A stretch of DNA of 64,000 bases from Actinostola sp. cb2023 (taxonomy: Eukaryota; Cnidaria; Anthozoa; Actiniaria; Actinostolidae). This document shows, piece after piece, positions 27,001 to 34,868 of this stretch; the stretch's first letter is position 1, and each line of letters opens with the position of its first letter. The DNA is taken from assembly GCA_033675265.1 (NCBI GenBank), contig JAUJYZ010001026.1, forward strand, positions 124,001-188,000, written 5' to 3'. Below the pieces are notes generated by a model, which was not told where the DNA came from, did no database searches, and saw only the letters and a program-made list of their open reading frames with translations. The position numbers and the translations under genes were made by a program.

Positions 27001-30000
27001 CATATCATAACTGGAAAGAGGTCGTTGAAATTAGTAAAAATGTGTCCGTTGGAAAAGATCGCTCCGCAAATTACGAAGATATATTTTCTAAAATCGAAAT
27101 TTTGTATGAAAACCTTTGTTGGAGGCAAGAGTTGCCACCAAGCCGTAATTTCCAAAGGTTTTCATATAAAATTTCGATTTATGAAAATTCATATCTTCGC
27201 AATTTGATACAGCGATCTTTTCCAAACTTCACAGGATTTTACTAATTTCAAGGAGCTCTTTCCAGCTATGATAACTATTTTTTGTCCTATGAGTTTTGAA
27301 ATACATGATAACCCTTCTAGCTATAGTAATGCTAGATCGATTGTACACATTAAACATGTATTTTTTCTAGCTATAGGATTACACAAATAATTCATAAAAT
27401 AACTATAAATGAAAACCCCTTGATATAGTTATAGGATGGGTGGGGGTAGGGTACAGATACATGCATCATGCTGCTAGCTATAGGATGGATGTAGGGCATC
27501 AGGTAGATACATGCATCCCTTCTAGCTATAGGATGGGTGGTGGGGTAGGGTAGATACATGTATCCCTTCTAGCTATAGGATGGGTGGTGGGGTAGGGTAG
27601 ATACATGTACCCCTTCTAGCTATAGGATGGGTGGTGGGGTTGGGTAGATACATGTACCCCTCCTAACTATAGGATGGGTGGTGGGGTAGGGTAGATACAT
27701 GTACCCCTTCTAGCTATAGGATGGGTGGTGGGTAGGGTAGATACTCCTCCTTAGTTATAGGGTGGGAGTGATATAGGGTAGATACACCATCTAGAGGGTG
27801 GGGTGGTATATTTATACTGTTCTACTAGAGGGGCTGGAGTATGACATTCTTACCAACTTTTCTTTTCATTTCCTGGTGTTTGACATCCATATAACAACAT
27901 ATGATGAGCAGTGTGCATCTCAGCATGAGGTTCAAAACCAACTGAAAATAGTTAAAGGAATAAATAAATGAGAGAAGGAAAAATGAAAGAAAGAAAGAAT
28001 GGAAAGGAAGGAAGGAAGAAAGCCTACAAAGACTACAAAATATTACTTGTTGCGCTTACACAACCACAACTCTATCAACATAACCTTTTTGAATGAACAA
28101 ACAAAACCAATAAGACTATTCCTGTTCTCATTTTAAAACTTGCAAGTATTATTTCTAAGGCCTAGTTCAAACGCCGTACTTTGCAAGAGCCATTCTTAAT
28201 TACTTCAAAAGAAGCCACCTCATTATCTATTGTTGAAATGAGAATGGCTCATGATTAGCACGATGTCTGAACTTCGCCTGAGAAATAAACCCATTGAATT
28301 CAATATATTAAATTGTGTTCAATCACTTCAATCACTGTCTCTTTGTATCATCATCATATTATTATTATTATCAACAACAACACCATCATCACTTTATATG
28401 ATGTGAGAGTCGTGTCCCCAATGAGCAGTAATGCTAGACACATTAAACAGTTTTTTTTAATATAATGATTTACAAATAAATTCATAAAATAACTTTAAAG
28501 AATAACTTACTTATATATGTTTCTGGATCATCCACTTTTATTGAGGTACAGATTTTAAGAGTTCATGCTCTCAAATACAACCATTTAGGGCATCATTATA
28601 ATATATTATTATGTATACTGGTGGATGGTAGGGCATCATTATTTATATATAATGATTATTATATATAAGAAAACAATGGATGGTAGGGCATCACTTATAA
28701 TATATTATTATGTCATAGTACAATGGATGGTAGGGCATCATTTATAATATATTATTATGTAATACAATGGATGGTAGGGCATCATTATAATATATTATTA
28801 TGTAATACAATGGATGGTAGGGCATCATTATAATATATTATTATGTAATACAATGGATGGTAGGGCATCATTATAATATATTATTATGTAATACAATGGA
28901 TGGTAGGGCATCATTATATATATATTATTATGTATTCAAGTAATTCCCACCCGCTACGAAATATCAGCATCAACATAATAATATCCAATTATCTACAAGC
29001 GAATTATTTGCAAGGGTGGTACACGTACAATGTATATTTATGTTGCCAATTATAAACAGAACGTTATTTATAGTATTTTTATTCATCAATATTGTTCATA
29101 GGAAGAAAAACCATTCGACTTCAAGAGACCGTTGTATTAATTAATTAATAACAAATTATTAAGCATAGTTAGGAAGAAAAACTTTCGCTGAATACGATTT
29201 ACAAATTTTGGGATTGTATTCAGAAATTAAATTTGCCTTTGATGATTTGCTCTCATTAGTGATTTAAGAAAGTTTTCCCTCCTACACAAATTGCGTCGAT
29301 CAACACCTGCTCGCAGTGCGGCCATGGGCGGCGAAAAATGCATGAAAAATTTACATATAAATACTTCTAAATCCTCTACATCAACGCCTACACTAATTCT
29401 CTTTATGCTGAAGAAATACCAACAAAACGAAAATATTGTTTAAACTTTTCTTTAAGAGTCTAGCTACTGCCTTGTTTTTGAGAACTATGGCTTTGGCTTT
29501 TTGACGCTCCAAGCTAGATTTCATAACGATTTGAAAGATGTTCGTCAGATTAAACTTGAATAATATATATTATAGAAACTTACATTGTCTCAATCGTGGG
29601 GGGAAAACATCAAATATTTCGCTCAAATTTCACAGCCAAAAAATAAACTATAGCGAATATATTTCACGCTTGGAAGATTGTCAGTTTCACGTAGTTCGAT
29701 CTCTCAACACAACCATTTAGAGACATTCGATCCGTTGTTGTTAGACTGGTTCTTTGGAATCCCGATTTATGGATCATTATATATAAACACAAAAGATCTG
29801 CCTTGACACTGAAATTCTTCAAATATTCATAGTAGAATATCTGGTGTTCTTTGATCATTAATCGAGCAAAAAAATAACGTTCTGTTTGTTGTTTATTGTG
29901 GTCAGTCGAGAAATGCCATCCTTTGACCCTTCTGAGTTCTGGCTTCTTCCCATGGTCTTCCTCCCATGACTCCTGATTTACAATAATCGCTTACAAAGTA

Positions 30001-30272
30001 CTCGCGTTTATCCCACCAAGTTTTACATGAGTAAAGGTACTCTTTGAATAGTACCATGATGGTAATGCTAGAGTGATCGAAGCACTTACCTTCACAGGGT
30101 GAATATTTGGCATTGCGATATTTATGCTTGCAGGTTCGTCTTGTACTTGCGTGTTTGATCGTTGATAAAGTGATTCATAGTCGTAGCCATCATAATCTTC
30201 TAGAGACCTTGTCGTAACTCCAACAGAACAAATGATTAAGCAGAGTAGTATCCACGAACTTTCGCTGGCCAT
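5934..30272 (-). CDS. PAM: peptidylglycine alpha-amidating monooxygenase (whole gene span)
   Basis: Bifunctional secretory-pathway enzyme. PHM uses copper, ascorbate and O2 to hydroxylate the C-terminal glycine of peptides; PAL then cleaves the product to the amidated peptide plus glyoxylate. About 20 exon positions join into roughly 690 residues: signal peptide (about 1-20), PHM (about 50-300), PAL propeller (about 365-690). All expected PHM copper ligands are visible: the His pair in HTAHHM (exon 3), QVHYG (exon 5), HAH (exon 8) and Met in DEMCN (exon 12). PAL landmarks are FHRSS, LPHG, DGYCN, VPHS, ADRENGR and MPHD. Translation stops directly after PAL, with no membrane segment or cytosolic tail, so the product should be soluble. 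Exon 7 has three alternative forms. Exons 2 and 11 each carry a one-base phase problem. Exons alone are coding; the span includes about 22 kb of intron. Confidence 0.93.
6337..6458 (-). CDS. PAM: PAM exon 19 (PAL)
   Basis: Reads [16 protein letters not shown] through TQTWRPEE. It matches the PAL segment that contains AVNG in vertebrates. Donor is GTTTGT, acceptor TTTTCCAAG; phase fits exons 18 and 20. Confidence 0.92.
6540..9190. repeat. 2.6 kb minisatellite, 17-18 bp unit, grown from a MITE
   Basis: About 150 copies of a unit like CTCTCTAAGCCAGGCAC with common variants (ACTAA, ATGCC, AATCC, GAAGC, an extra AC). It lies in the PAM intron between exons 18 and 19. Its left edge reads TACAGTCAACTCTCTCTA and its right flank TACCTTTGTTATCTGCTGC. 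Both closely resemble the single MITE at 36080-36308, so the array looks like an internal expansion of that element. Longer blocks recur within it (7080-7240 and 7760-7920, for example). Confidence 0.9.
9456..9650 (-). CDS. PAM: PAM exon 18 (PAL)
   Basis: Acceptor TCCCTTTCACAG, then [32 protein letters not shown], and [18 protein letters not shown] carries a zinc-ligand His and ADRENGR an active-site Arg. Donor GTAAGG. 195 bases, in phase on both sides. Confidence 0.95.
9943..10022 (-). CDS. PAM: PAM exon 17 (PAL)
   Basis: Reads [19 protein letters not shown] then TNKDLSQ. Joined to exon 16 it makes VSDGYCN, with the PAL active-site Tyr. Donor GTACCT, acceptor TTCATCAAG (weak pyrimidine tract). 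Confidence 0.93.
10450..11243. repeat. 65-bp minisatellite starting at the PAM exon 16 donor
   Basis: About 12 copies of a 65-base unit such as GAGACTACAAGAAGGCATAC plus CACTGTAATCTAAAG and CTTACCCATCG. On the coding (minus) strand each unit holds a near copy of the exon end (GTCTCCGATGG) followed by the donor GTAAGA. It also holds a pyrimidine-rich acceptor-like string (TGCCTTCTTGTAG) 10 bases before that donor. The array abuts exon 16 directly. Confidence 0.92.
11244..11383 (-). CDS. PAM: PAM exon 16 (PAL)
   Basis: Reads [20 protein letters not shown], then [20 protein letters not shown] and NFFVSDG. This matches the PGSDQNHFCQPTDVAVD region of PAL. Donor GTAAGA is the seed of the adjoining 65-bp array. 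Confidence 0.95.
11491..11571. repeat. MITE, TACAGTYGAAC family
   Basis: Starts TACAGTCGAAGCTCCC and ends GGAGAGCTTTTACTGTA, an imperfect terminal inverted repeat. Other members: 23672-23865, 36080-36308, 58547-58712, 62664-63198. A second palindromic stretch follows at about 11603-11741, with ends CACCTCGTTA and TAACGAGG. Confidence 0.6.
11760..11832 (-). CDS. PAM: PAM exon 15 (PAL)
   Basis: Reads [20 protein letters not shown] then GSHQ. LPHG carries the first PAL zinc-ligand His. Donor GTATCT, acceptor TCTAATAG. 73 bases, in phase. Confidence 0.94.
11980..12042. repeat. (ATT)n microsatellite
   Basis: About 20 perfect TTA/ATT trinucleotides in an intron, with a shorter AAT run at about 11880-11902. 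Confidence 0.95.
12180..12285. repeat. short foldback
   Basis: GGACTACATGCCTGTCCAA is matched in inverse by TTGGACAGCATGTAGTCC, around a core TTTTTTCATCC. Confidence 0.6.
12338..12710. mobile_element. palindromic MITE, copy 1 of 2 in PAM introns
   Basis: TGAGGGTTTATCGTGTAATT at the left is answered by ACATGATAAACCCTCA at the right. The arms run almost to the centre (AAAGGTTTTCATA and TATGAAAACCTTT). No coding capacity. A second copy lies at 26960-27315. Confidence 0.82.
12775..12895. repeat. foldback, GCGAGGCTCC arms
   Basis: GTTTCAGAGCGAGGCTCC pairs with GGAGCCTCGCACTGAAAC across about 75 bases. Confidence 0.65.
13300..13419 (-). CDS. PAM: PAM exon 14 (PAL)
   Basis: Reads [20 protein letters not shown], then [20 protein letters not shown]. 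It corresponds to the blade before the LPHG His. Donor GTAAGG, acceptor TATCTTTCAG. 120 bases, in phase. Confidence 0.93.
13579..13768 (-). CDS. PAM: PAM exon 13 (linker and start of PAL)
   Basis: Reads [20 protein letters not shown], then [20 protein letters not shown] and [15 protein letters not shown] carries the PAL active-site Arg. The PHM-PAL linker is short, with no long exon of the vertebrate exon-16 type. Donor GTAAGT. The third reading frame of this exon is open but meaningless. Confidence 0.94.
13772..14067. mobile_element. palindromic MITE, TTACAGTGTGACTACACC ends
   Basis: The left end TTACAGTGTGACTACACCAA and inner CCAAGGCCACCCAAACAA are matched by TTGTTTGGGTGGCCTTGG and GTGTAGTCGCACTGTAA. 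About 295 bases. The outer TA on each side fits a TA target duplication. Confidence 0.8.
14288..14487. mobile_element. palindromic MITE
   Basis: ACAGTTCCCTGCGCCATC and GCGAGACCAACGGTGAC pair with GATGGTGCAGGGAACTGT and GTCACCGTTGGTCTCGC. About 200 bases, in a PAM intron. Confidence 0.78.
15018..15935. mobile_element. nested foldback cluster
   Basis: At least two inverted pairs interlock. ATTGCCCTATAACACTATGA (15018) and AAGGATCATGGTTG (15086) pair with CATAGTGGTATAGGGCAAT (about 15720) and GCGACCATGATCCTT (about 15668). AATACTCCCGTTTCGAG (15320) pairs with CTCGAAACTGGAGTATT (about 15873). The second element family has further copies at about 19507-19700 and 61546-61798. Confidence 0.6.
16403..16582 (-). 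CDS. PAM: PAM exon 12 (end of PHM, linker)
   Basis: Reads [17 protein letters not shown], then a Cys/Pro-containing linker ending QKMEMKRDE. The Met of DEMCN is the PHM copper ligand. Two acceptors are possible two bases apart (CCAG or CCAGAG); the second fits the phase of exon 11. Donor GTTAGT. Confidence 0.92.
16614..18590. repeat. 33-bp minisatellite filling the PAM intron after exon 11
   Basis: About 60 copies of a unit like GGTAACCCACTCACTGTAGA plus AACCCTGACCACA. On the coding strand each unit reads TTTCTACAGTGAGTGG, so an acceptor-like TTTCTACAG overlaps a donor-like GTGAGT. The array begins at the exon 11 donor and ends about 30 bases before exon 12. The core CCACAGGTAACCCA matches a motif found at foldback ends elsewhere. 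Long open frames through it are an effect of the 33-base period. Confidence 0.95.
18591..18622 (-). CDS. PAM: PAM exon 11 (PHM), boundary uncertain
   Basis: Reads [10 protein letters not shown], matching the PHM stretch between DLL and DEMCN. Acceptor is GTGTACAG, donor a weak GTACTA at the edge of the minisatellite. The exon is one base too long to join exon 10 in frame, so either the boundary or a base is wrong. Confidence 0.55.
18827..18877 (-). CDS. PAM: PAM exon 10 (PHM)
   Basis: Reads [17 protein letters not shown], matching QAFYPVGHPVDVSFGDLL of vertebrate PHM. Acceptor TTTCACAG, donor GTAAGT. 51 bases, phase 0 at both ends. Confidence 0.94.
19173..19249 (-). CDS. PAM: PAM exon 9 (PHM)
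   Basis: Reads [20 protein letters not shown] then PQRPQ. It corresponds to SGYRVRNGQWTLIGR in vertebrates. Donor GTATGA. Confidence 0.95.
19377..19460 (-). CDS. PAM: PAM exon 8 (PHM, CuM site)
   Basis: Reads [12 protein letters not shown] then [14 protein letters not shown] supplies two His ligands of the second copper. Acceptor CTCCTACAG, donor GTAAGC. Confidence 0.95.
19507..19700. mobile_element. foldback element of the TTGACAAAAGA family
   Basis: ACTGTCCTTGACAAAAGATG at the left is answered by CATCTGTTGTCAATAAGTAC at the right, with TGTGAATAATTTACACTGA between. Related to 15320-15890 and 61546-61798. Confidence 0.65.
20165..21075. repeat. ~130-bp tandem array of a palindromic unit
   Basis: Seven or so copies, each running from TCCGTGAAATAGTACCATTA through TCTATTGTTTCA and GCTATTTAGTACTAATTAGT to CACGGACATATGGTTTGCAC. 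Each unit is itself a near-palindrome (GTGAAAYAGTAC near both ends). Copies alternate between 'atcag' and 'aacgat' variants, suggesting two-unit duplications. It sits in the PAM intron between exons 7c and 8. Confidence 0.92.
21617..21687 (-). CDS. PAM: PAM alternative exon 7c (PHM)
   Basis: Reads [20 protein letters not shown] then GHT, with a junction Arg before and Val after. It matches PLIAGMYLMMSVDTVIPAG of vertebrate PHM. Acceptor TCATCTGCAG, weak donor GTCTTT. 71 bases, enters and leaves in the same phase as 7a and 7b. Confidence 0.9.
21761..21825 (-). CDS. PAM: PAM alternative exon 7b (PHM)
   Basis: Reads [20 protein letters not shown] then K. It is alignable with 7c and 7a over its length, ending in the IPA motif. 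Acceptor TTATATACAG, weak donor GTTGAA. 65 bases, same entry and exit phase. Confidence 0.82.
22045..22575. repeat. 19-20 bp minisatellite
   Basis: About 26 copies of a unit like GATGGCTTTATAGCACTGA with 'atgac', 'tggc' and short variants. It lies between alternative exons 7a and 7b. Confidence 0.95.
22862..22929 (-). CDS. PAM: PAM alternative exon 7a (PHM)
   Basis: Reads [20 protein letters not shown] then HE. It is alignable with 7b and 7c and with PHM of other animals. Acceptor TTCAAACAAACAG after a T run, weak donor GTTAAC. 68 bases; with exon 6 it makes an Arg codon across the junction, as the other two versions do. Confidence 0.88.
23579..23633 (-). CDS. PAM: PAM exon 6 (PHM)
   Basis: Reads [17 protein letters not shown], matching the DCSGVSLHLTRLP segment. 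Acceptor CATTCAG, donor GTATTG. It ends with AG, which forms Arg with the first base of 7a, 7b or 7c. Confidence 0.9.
23672..23865. mobile_element. MITE, TACAGTYGAAC family
   Basis: AGAGTCGAACCTCCCGCAAG pairs with GCAACCGGAGGTTCAACTGT. GGTCGCTTACGAGAG and similar strings recur inside. Confidence 0.7.
24569..24649 (-). CDS. PAM: PAM exon 5 (PHM)
   Basis: Reads [20 protein letters not shown] then IVDKFK. The His of QVHYG is a copper ligand of the first site. Acceptor GTTTTAG, donor GTAAGT. 81 bases, in phase. Confidence 0.95.
25070..25500. mobile_element. palindromic MITE inserted in an older element
   Basis: The inner foldback, about 25195-25482, has arms GTACCGTTGCCACTTAGATA and TATCTAAGTGGCAACGGTAC. 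It interrupts a TACAGTYGAAC-family element: GGTGGCCACTTACT lies left and AGGGGTTCCACTGCA right. Nested insertion is the simplest reading. Confidence 0.72.
25707..25807 (-). CDS. PAM: PAM exon 4 (PHM)
   Basis: Reads [20 protein letters not shown] then [13 protein letters not shown]. It matches the segment with LYAWARNAPPTRLPKG. Acceptor TTTGATTCCAG, donor GTAACG. Confidence 0.95.
26230..26950 (-). pseudogene. decayed duplicate of PAM exon 3 region
   Basis: Contains the same ~46-bp minisatellite as 27425-27795 in three copies. Next comes a damaged exon 3 copy at about 26400-26470, where CACTGCTCATCA and CCACCAGGAAATGAAAAG survive but the middle is lost. Then comes flanking sequence (AAGAAATTGCC-type strings, CTGAACTTCGCCTGAG) that matches 28020-28440. 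No usable frame remains, and the true exon lies upstream on the coding strand. Confidence 0.75.
26960..27315. mobile_element. palindromic MITE, copy 2 of 2 in PAM introns
   Basis: Shares AAAATCGAAATTTTGTATGA, GGAAAGAG-TCGTTGAAATTA and TGTCCTATGAGTTTTGAAAT with the copy at 12338-12710, and folds back in the same way. It lies between the real and the decayed exon 3 regions. Confidence 0.8.
27425..27795. repeat. ~46-bp minisatellite
   Basis: About eight copies of a unit with CTAGCTATAGGATGGGTGGT and GGGGTAGGGTAGATACATGT. It begins about 60 bases inside the intron after exon 3 on the coding strand. Confidence 0.92.
27854..27941 (-). CDS. PAM: PAM exon 3 (PHM, CuH site)
   Basis: Reads [20 protein letters not shown] then TPGNEKK. 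The adjacent His pair of HTAHHM binds the first copper. Acceptor ATTTTCAG, donor GTAAGA. 88 bases. Confidence 0.95.
28511..28567 (-). CDS. PAM: PAM exon 2 (PHM), 5' edge uncertain
   Basis: Reads [15 protein letters not shown], the conserved strand before the HTAHH exon. Donor GTAAGT at 28510 is good. The only acceptor-like AG upstream (TTTGAGAG) gives 57 bases, while the phase needs 58, and an in-frame TGA results. A missing base in the assembly or an unseen acceptor are both possible. Confidence 0.65.
28578..28935. repeat. ~43-bp minisatellite
   Basis: About eight copies of a unit with ATGGATGGTAGGGCATCATT and TATAATATATTATTATGTAA. It lies just upstream of PAM exon 2 on the coding strand. 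Confidence 0.93.
30090..30272 (-). CDS. PAM: PAM exon 1 (signal peptide, start of PHM)
   Basis: The Met at 30272 starts [19 protein letters not shown], a clear signal peptide. An acidic, Tyr-rich stretch follows ([12 protein letters not shown]), then [13 protein letters not shown], the MPGV-type motif that opens PHM. Donor GTAAGT. An upstream in-frame Met at 30389 would bury the signal peptide, so the later Met is preferred. Confidence 0.9.
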
Positions 30273-30438
30273 TTCCAAATCTGTGGTTTGATATATAGAA
30301 AAGAAATAAGATCGAGTGTAACGGCCGTTCGAGAGTTGAAATCTGCCTTGAACTTGAAGTTGCTTGAATCGCTTTAGATCATCAAACACTCAGTGGTTGT
30401 CAGTGGTCAAATCGCAAGGATTAAGCGTTTAAAAGACA

Positions 30439-32580
30439 CTCATAAAACTTCAATTATTCCGAAATATTCTTGAATGTGCTCGGAATTACGGAATAATGTA
30501 GTTAGAAATAACCAAACGTTCTTTTCGCGATACAAGTTCTCTATAATTTATGACGGTTCTGGGGTTCTGACCGCGCGAGCGGAAAGTGATAGCGAGGACC
30601 TTTCTGATTGGCTAGCATCTTCGCTACCTCTCCACCATGTTCACCTGCCGATACTATTTGCATCGTCTAGCAATGTCAAAATAATCTTATCAGATATACT
30701 AGATATATATAAACAAGTAGGTTTAATACCTTATAACTGTCAAATCTTTTCGTATTTTGCAGTTACTATGAAAGTTAATGTTTGACGCAAACATTTTTGG
30801 GAGAGATACAGCCTACAGCCTAGGTGTTGTGTTGGGTAAACAGGGCCGTGCTAAACGTCACGATTTTTGGCGCAAATCAGTTATTCAAATAGTTAATTCT
30901 GCGAATACTAAAATAATGTGATTACAATGAAGCTGCCAGCTGTTGAATATAAGATGTTTAGTTCCAATGGAAGAGAGAGAGGGAAAGAAAGAAAAACATC
31001 ATTCCAAAGCCAGTCATCAGTAACCACGGTTGCGCAGCTGGTCCTGACTACTTTGTTTTTTTAGTGAGTTATGAAGTTTACCCTTTTTTGTTTTCGTTCA
31101 AAAGTATGCACATAAGGAAAGATCAACCAGCATTTTTAAAGTTCACAACGTCTATCTTTTCAATTACTACGCCGTTCAGCCGTGATATATAGTCATTCAT
31201 ACTGTTAGTGGACTTAGAGGACTGCTTGGTGAGTCCAGGCACTGAATTCGGAACTGAAAATGATCACGCAACATTTATGGGTTTGAAGAAGACAGGAGAG
31301 CGGAATGAGTTGTGACATCAGCGAAAACGAACGAGTATGGCATTTCACTAAATCCGATTTATCGCAGCTAGACACTCCATAGCATGTATTTACCAGCGCC
31401 AAGACTCAACTCCATCCGATCCGTCAAAACCCTTCGAAAAACATCCCCCAAAAGTTTTCACCGATAGATCTATGCGGATACCCGTGGATCCTTCTTTTCA
31501 TTCTCTTATTTTCTTGCTTGGATTCGCTCATAAAACTTCAATTATTCCGAAATATTCTTGAATGTGCTCGGAATTACGGAATAATGTAGTTAGAAATAAC
31601 CAAACGTTCTTTTCGCGATACAAGTTCTCTATAATTTATGACGGTTCTGGGGTTCTGACCGCGCGAGCAGAAAGTGATAGCGAGGACCTTTCTGATTCGG
31701 CTAGCATCTTCGCTACCTCTCCACCATGTTCACCTGCCGATACTATTTGCATCGTCTAGCAATGTAAAAATAATCTTATCAGATATACTAGATATATATA
31801 AACAAGTAGGTTTAATACCTTATAACTGTCAAATCTTTTCGTATTTTGCAGTTACTATGAAAGTTAATGTTTGACGCAAACATTTTTGGGAGAGATACAG
31901 CCTACAGCCTAGGTGTTGTGTTGGGTAAACAGGGCCGTGCTAAACGTCACGATTTTTGGCGCAAATCAGTTATTCAAATAGTTAATTCTGCGAATACTAA
32001 AATAATGTGATTACAATGAAGCTGCCAGCTGTTGAATATAAGATGTTTAGTTCCAATGGAAGAGAGAGAGAGAGGGAAAGAAAGAAAAACATCATTCCAA
32101 AGCCAGTCATCAGTAACCATGGTTGCGCAGCTGGTCCTGACTACTTTGTTCTTTTAGTGAGTTATGAAGTTTACCCTTTTTTGTTTTCGTTCAAAAGTAT
32201 GCACATAAGGAAAGATCAACCAGCATTTTTAAAGTTCACAACGTCTATCTTTTCAATTACTACGCCGTTCAGCCGTGATATATAGTCATTCATACTGTTA
32301 GTGGACTTAGAGGACTGCTTGGTGAGTCCAGGCACATGAAGACAGGAGAGCGGAATGAGTTATGACATACGAAAACGAACGAGTATGGCATTTCACTAAA
32401 TCCGATTTATCGCAGCTAGACACTCCATAGCATGTATTTACCAGCGCCAAGACTCAACTCCATCCGATCCGTCAAAACCCTTCGAAAAACATCCCCCAAA
32501 AGTTTTCACCGATAGACTCTATATGCGGATACCCGCGGGTCCTTCTTTTCATTCTCTTATTTTCTTGCTTGGATTCGCTT
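30439..32580. repeat. ~1.09 kb tandem segmental duplication 5' of PAM
   Basis: Copy 1, about 30439-31527, and copy 2, about 31528-32580, are nearly identical. Both start CATAAAACTTCAATTATTCC and both end in CTTGCTTGGATTCGCT. Differences are small: GAGAGAGA length, a ~30-base deletion near 32335, and single bases. Short open frames inside are copied with it and show no recognised product. Position directly upstream of PAM suggests promoter-region duplication. Confidence 0.93.
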
Positions 32581-34722
32581 GGATTAGGTTTTTGCCCGTC
32601 TCATCAGTATCACTATAATATAGTATCGAATAAATAGTGAAAGAAAGAAAGATGAAAGAAAGAAAAGAAAGAAAAGGATAGAAAAAACAACGGTAAAAGG
32701 TGAGACAGAATGACAGCTGATACATACATACAAGAATTGTTTTGGGCAAGAAAGTCAGCCCATTCTTTGATCGATGGATGAAGAAATCTTCTTAATGACC
32801 ATGTTATTAGATCTGCAAAACTATAATCACCGAGCTATTTGCTCATCAATGTTCAGATAAGGAACTGATTCGCTCTCTCGTTAGGCAAACACGTCGACAT
32901 TGCTCGGTCAACAAATTCAATCATAGACTCGTTTTGATCGATTGGAGTTCTGAAAACATTCCTATAAAGCAGTTACATATCTGAGCGAGACTGACGGTTT
33001 CCTTTCTAAGCCGCATTGTATTTAGGCGAACTGCCGGTTTGTTTTGAACGAGACTGAACGCGGAAAGTGAAAGAAAATGAAAATCACTGTCGAGCTATTT
33101 GAATCACTGTCGAGCTGGTTTCAGCGATCGTCAGTGAAGACTACTGATACCGACATTTACCGTAAAGATGTTTTAAAAAACCTAATGGAAGAAACTTAGA
33201 GGGATCGAAGACTGCATGATTGAATCAATAAATGACTGTCAAAATAATCCGCACGGTCGACGGTTTTCCAAAAGACAAGAAAAAACGCGAAAATAACATG
33301 AAACGGTACCAATTGACTTCAGTGATATTATTTTTATTTTTGAGTTTTTAGTATTATTTATTTATTCAGAATAAATGTTTTGTTCAGTTCAATTCATTTT
33401 CGGGGAAGAAAATGCGGATTTTAAAATTCAGAGGTTAGCGATTTTGGGGCTAGAAAAGGGACAACACTCGTGACGTCTCGATGGGAATTCGCCACAATGA
33501 CCACATAGTGAAGATGGTTTGAAAATACCATTTTTCTTTTCATGAAGTTGATTTTGAGGCAAAGAACTGAACAACATCATCTGAAGGAGCTAGGTAGATA
33601 AATATTACTTAGATTTTTTAATCTATTACACTGTTTTGTGACTGTATAAATCCGTCGATAACTAAACTTGATATATACTCACCTTATGAATTTGCCAAGT
33701 TTAGCGCCAAAATTGCGGAAACTTCACCGTGGTAGCTAGGCTTCGCTGATAATTTTACTCAGGGAAGACGCTTAGTCAGACCTTTGTGTTTTTCGCTCAA
33801 TATACTAGTAGTAGTCGCGGCGAGTTCCGCAATGATAATGACGAGTTGAGAATAAAATTATCGTTTCTTCTGACAGCTAAATTGTGATTGGTTCAAAACC
33901 AAGTCAATTATGCCCCTTAATTTCCTTCTATACCCACGCAATTCCATGTCATGTACGGTTGAGTGGACAGATGGTTTCAGTATAGAGTTATTTTTGTTGA
34001 TAGTAAAGAATTGAACGTCACTGGGAGATGGTCACTTCGCACGCTCATGTTTAATTTCTGCATGGCTGGAGATAACGCAGTAAACATGAAAAAGAATTCC
34101 AATCAATGGCTTTTGAGCTTTGATCGCGGACTTCCTTTCACTCAGTACAAAACGTTTAGCATAGAATCTACTTAGACAATCAACTTGTCCCAAATTAAAG
34201 CTGCGTTGTTACATACATGTACATAAACTGCATGAATTCACGCACGTAACACAGTGCAACCCCGCACTAATTACAGCCACCCCGTTGATCCGGGCACCTT
34301 CATTATGGCCGGAACAAAGCCTCCTTCATACTGATAAGATTACGGTTAAGCCCCGTTGGTGGTCGAAGAACCGACCATCATTCAAGCACAGGGATCCCAA
34401 TTGATCATAGTACAGTTGCTTGAAGATATTCATCGTGCGCAAATTGGTAGATGTCTTGATATTAAATGAATGGCACTTATGAGTCCTTAACAGGAGCCTG
34501 GTACTTAACAGGTAGTATCGTCGTGTACAGGTTAACCAACTACGTAACAGGTTTTCCGAACACACGCGAGTGGGACTTAGAAATTTTTGAGGATTTTGGT
34601 TCTCCTCACTTAGAAAAAAAACATTAGTCAAGGACGTCAAGAGTAGAATGACGCACAGCTTGCACCAAACGATCACTTCAATGCCTAACCCTACCGTTCT
34701 CCTAAACCTAACCCACGAAGGC

Positions 34723-34868
34723 AATAGCTGATATTGAAGTTACACTCCAATGACTCTGAACAAAGGTTTCAAGTTGAGGCTATCGGGTCAAGTTTCTGTA
34801 CTGACCCAATATCCTCGACTTGAAACGATTGTTCAGAGTCATTGGAGTGTAACTACAATATCAGCTAT
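34723..34868. mobile_element. short foldback
   Basis: AATAGCTGATATTGAAGTTA and CACTCCAATGACTCTGAACA pair with TAACTACAATATCAGCTATT and TGTTCAGAGTCATTGGAGTG. The core is about 40 bases. Confidence 0.85.

Noticed and set aside
30474..32285. Paired ORFs (103 and 65-66 codons) in the duplicated region upstream of PAM
   Set aside because: Frame differs between copies because of small indels; no domain or splice support.
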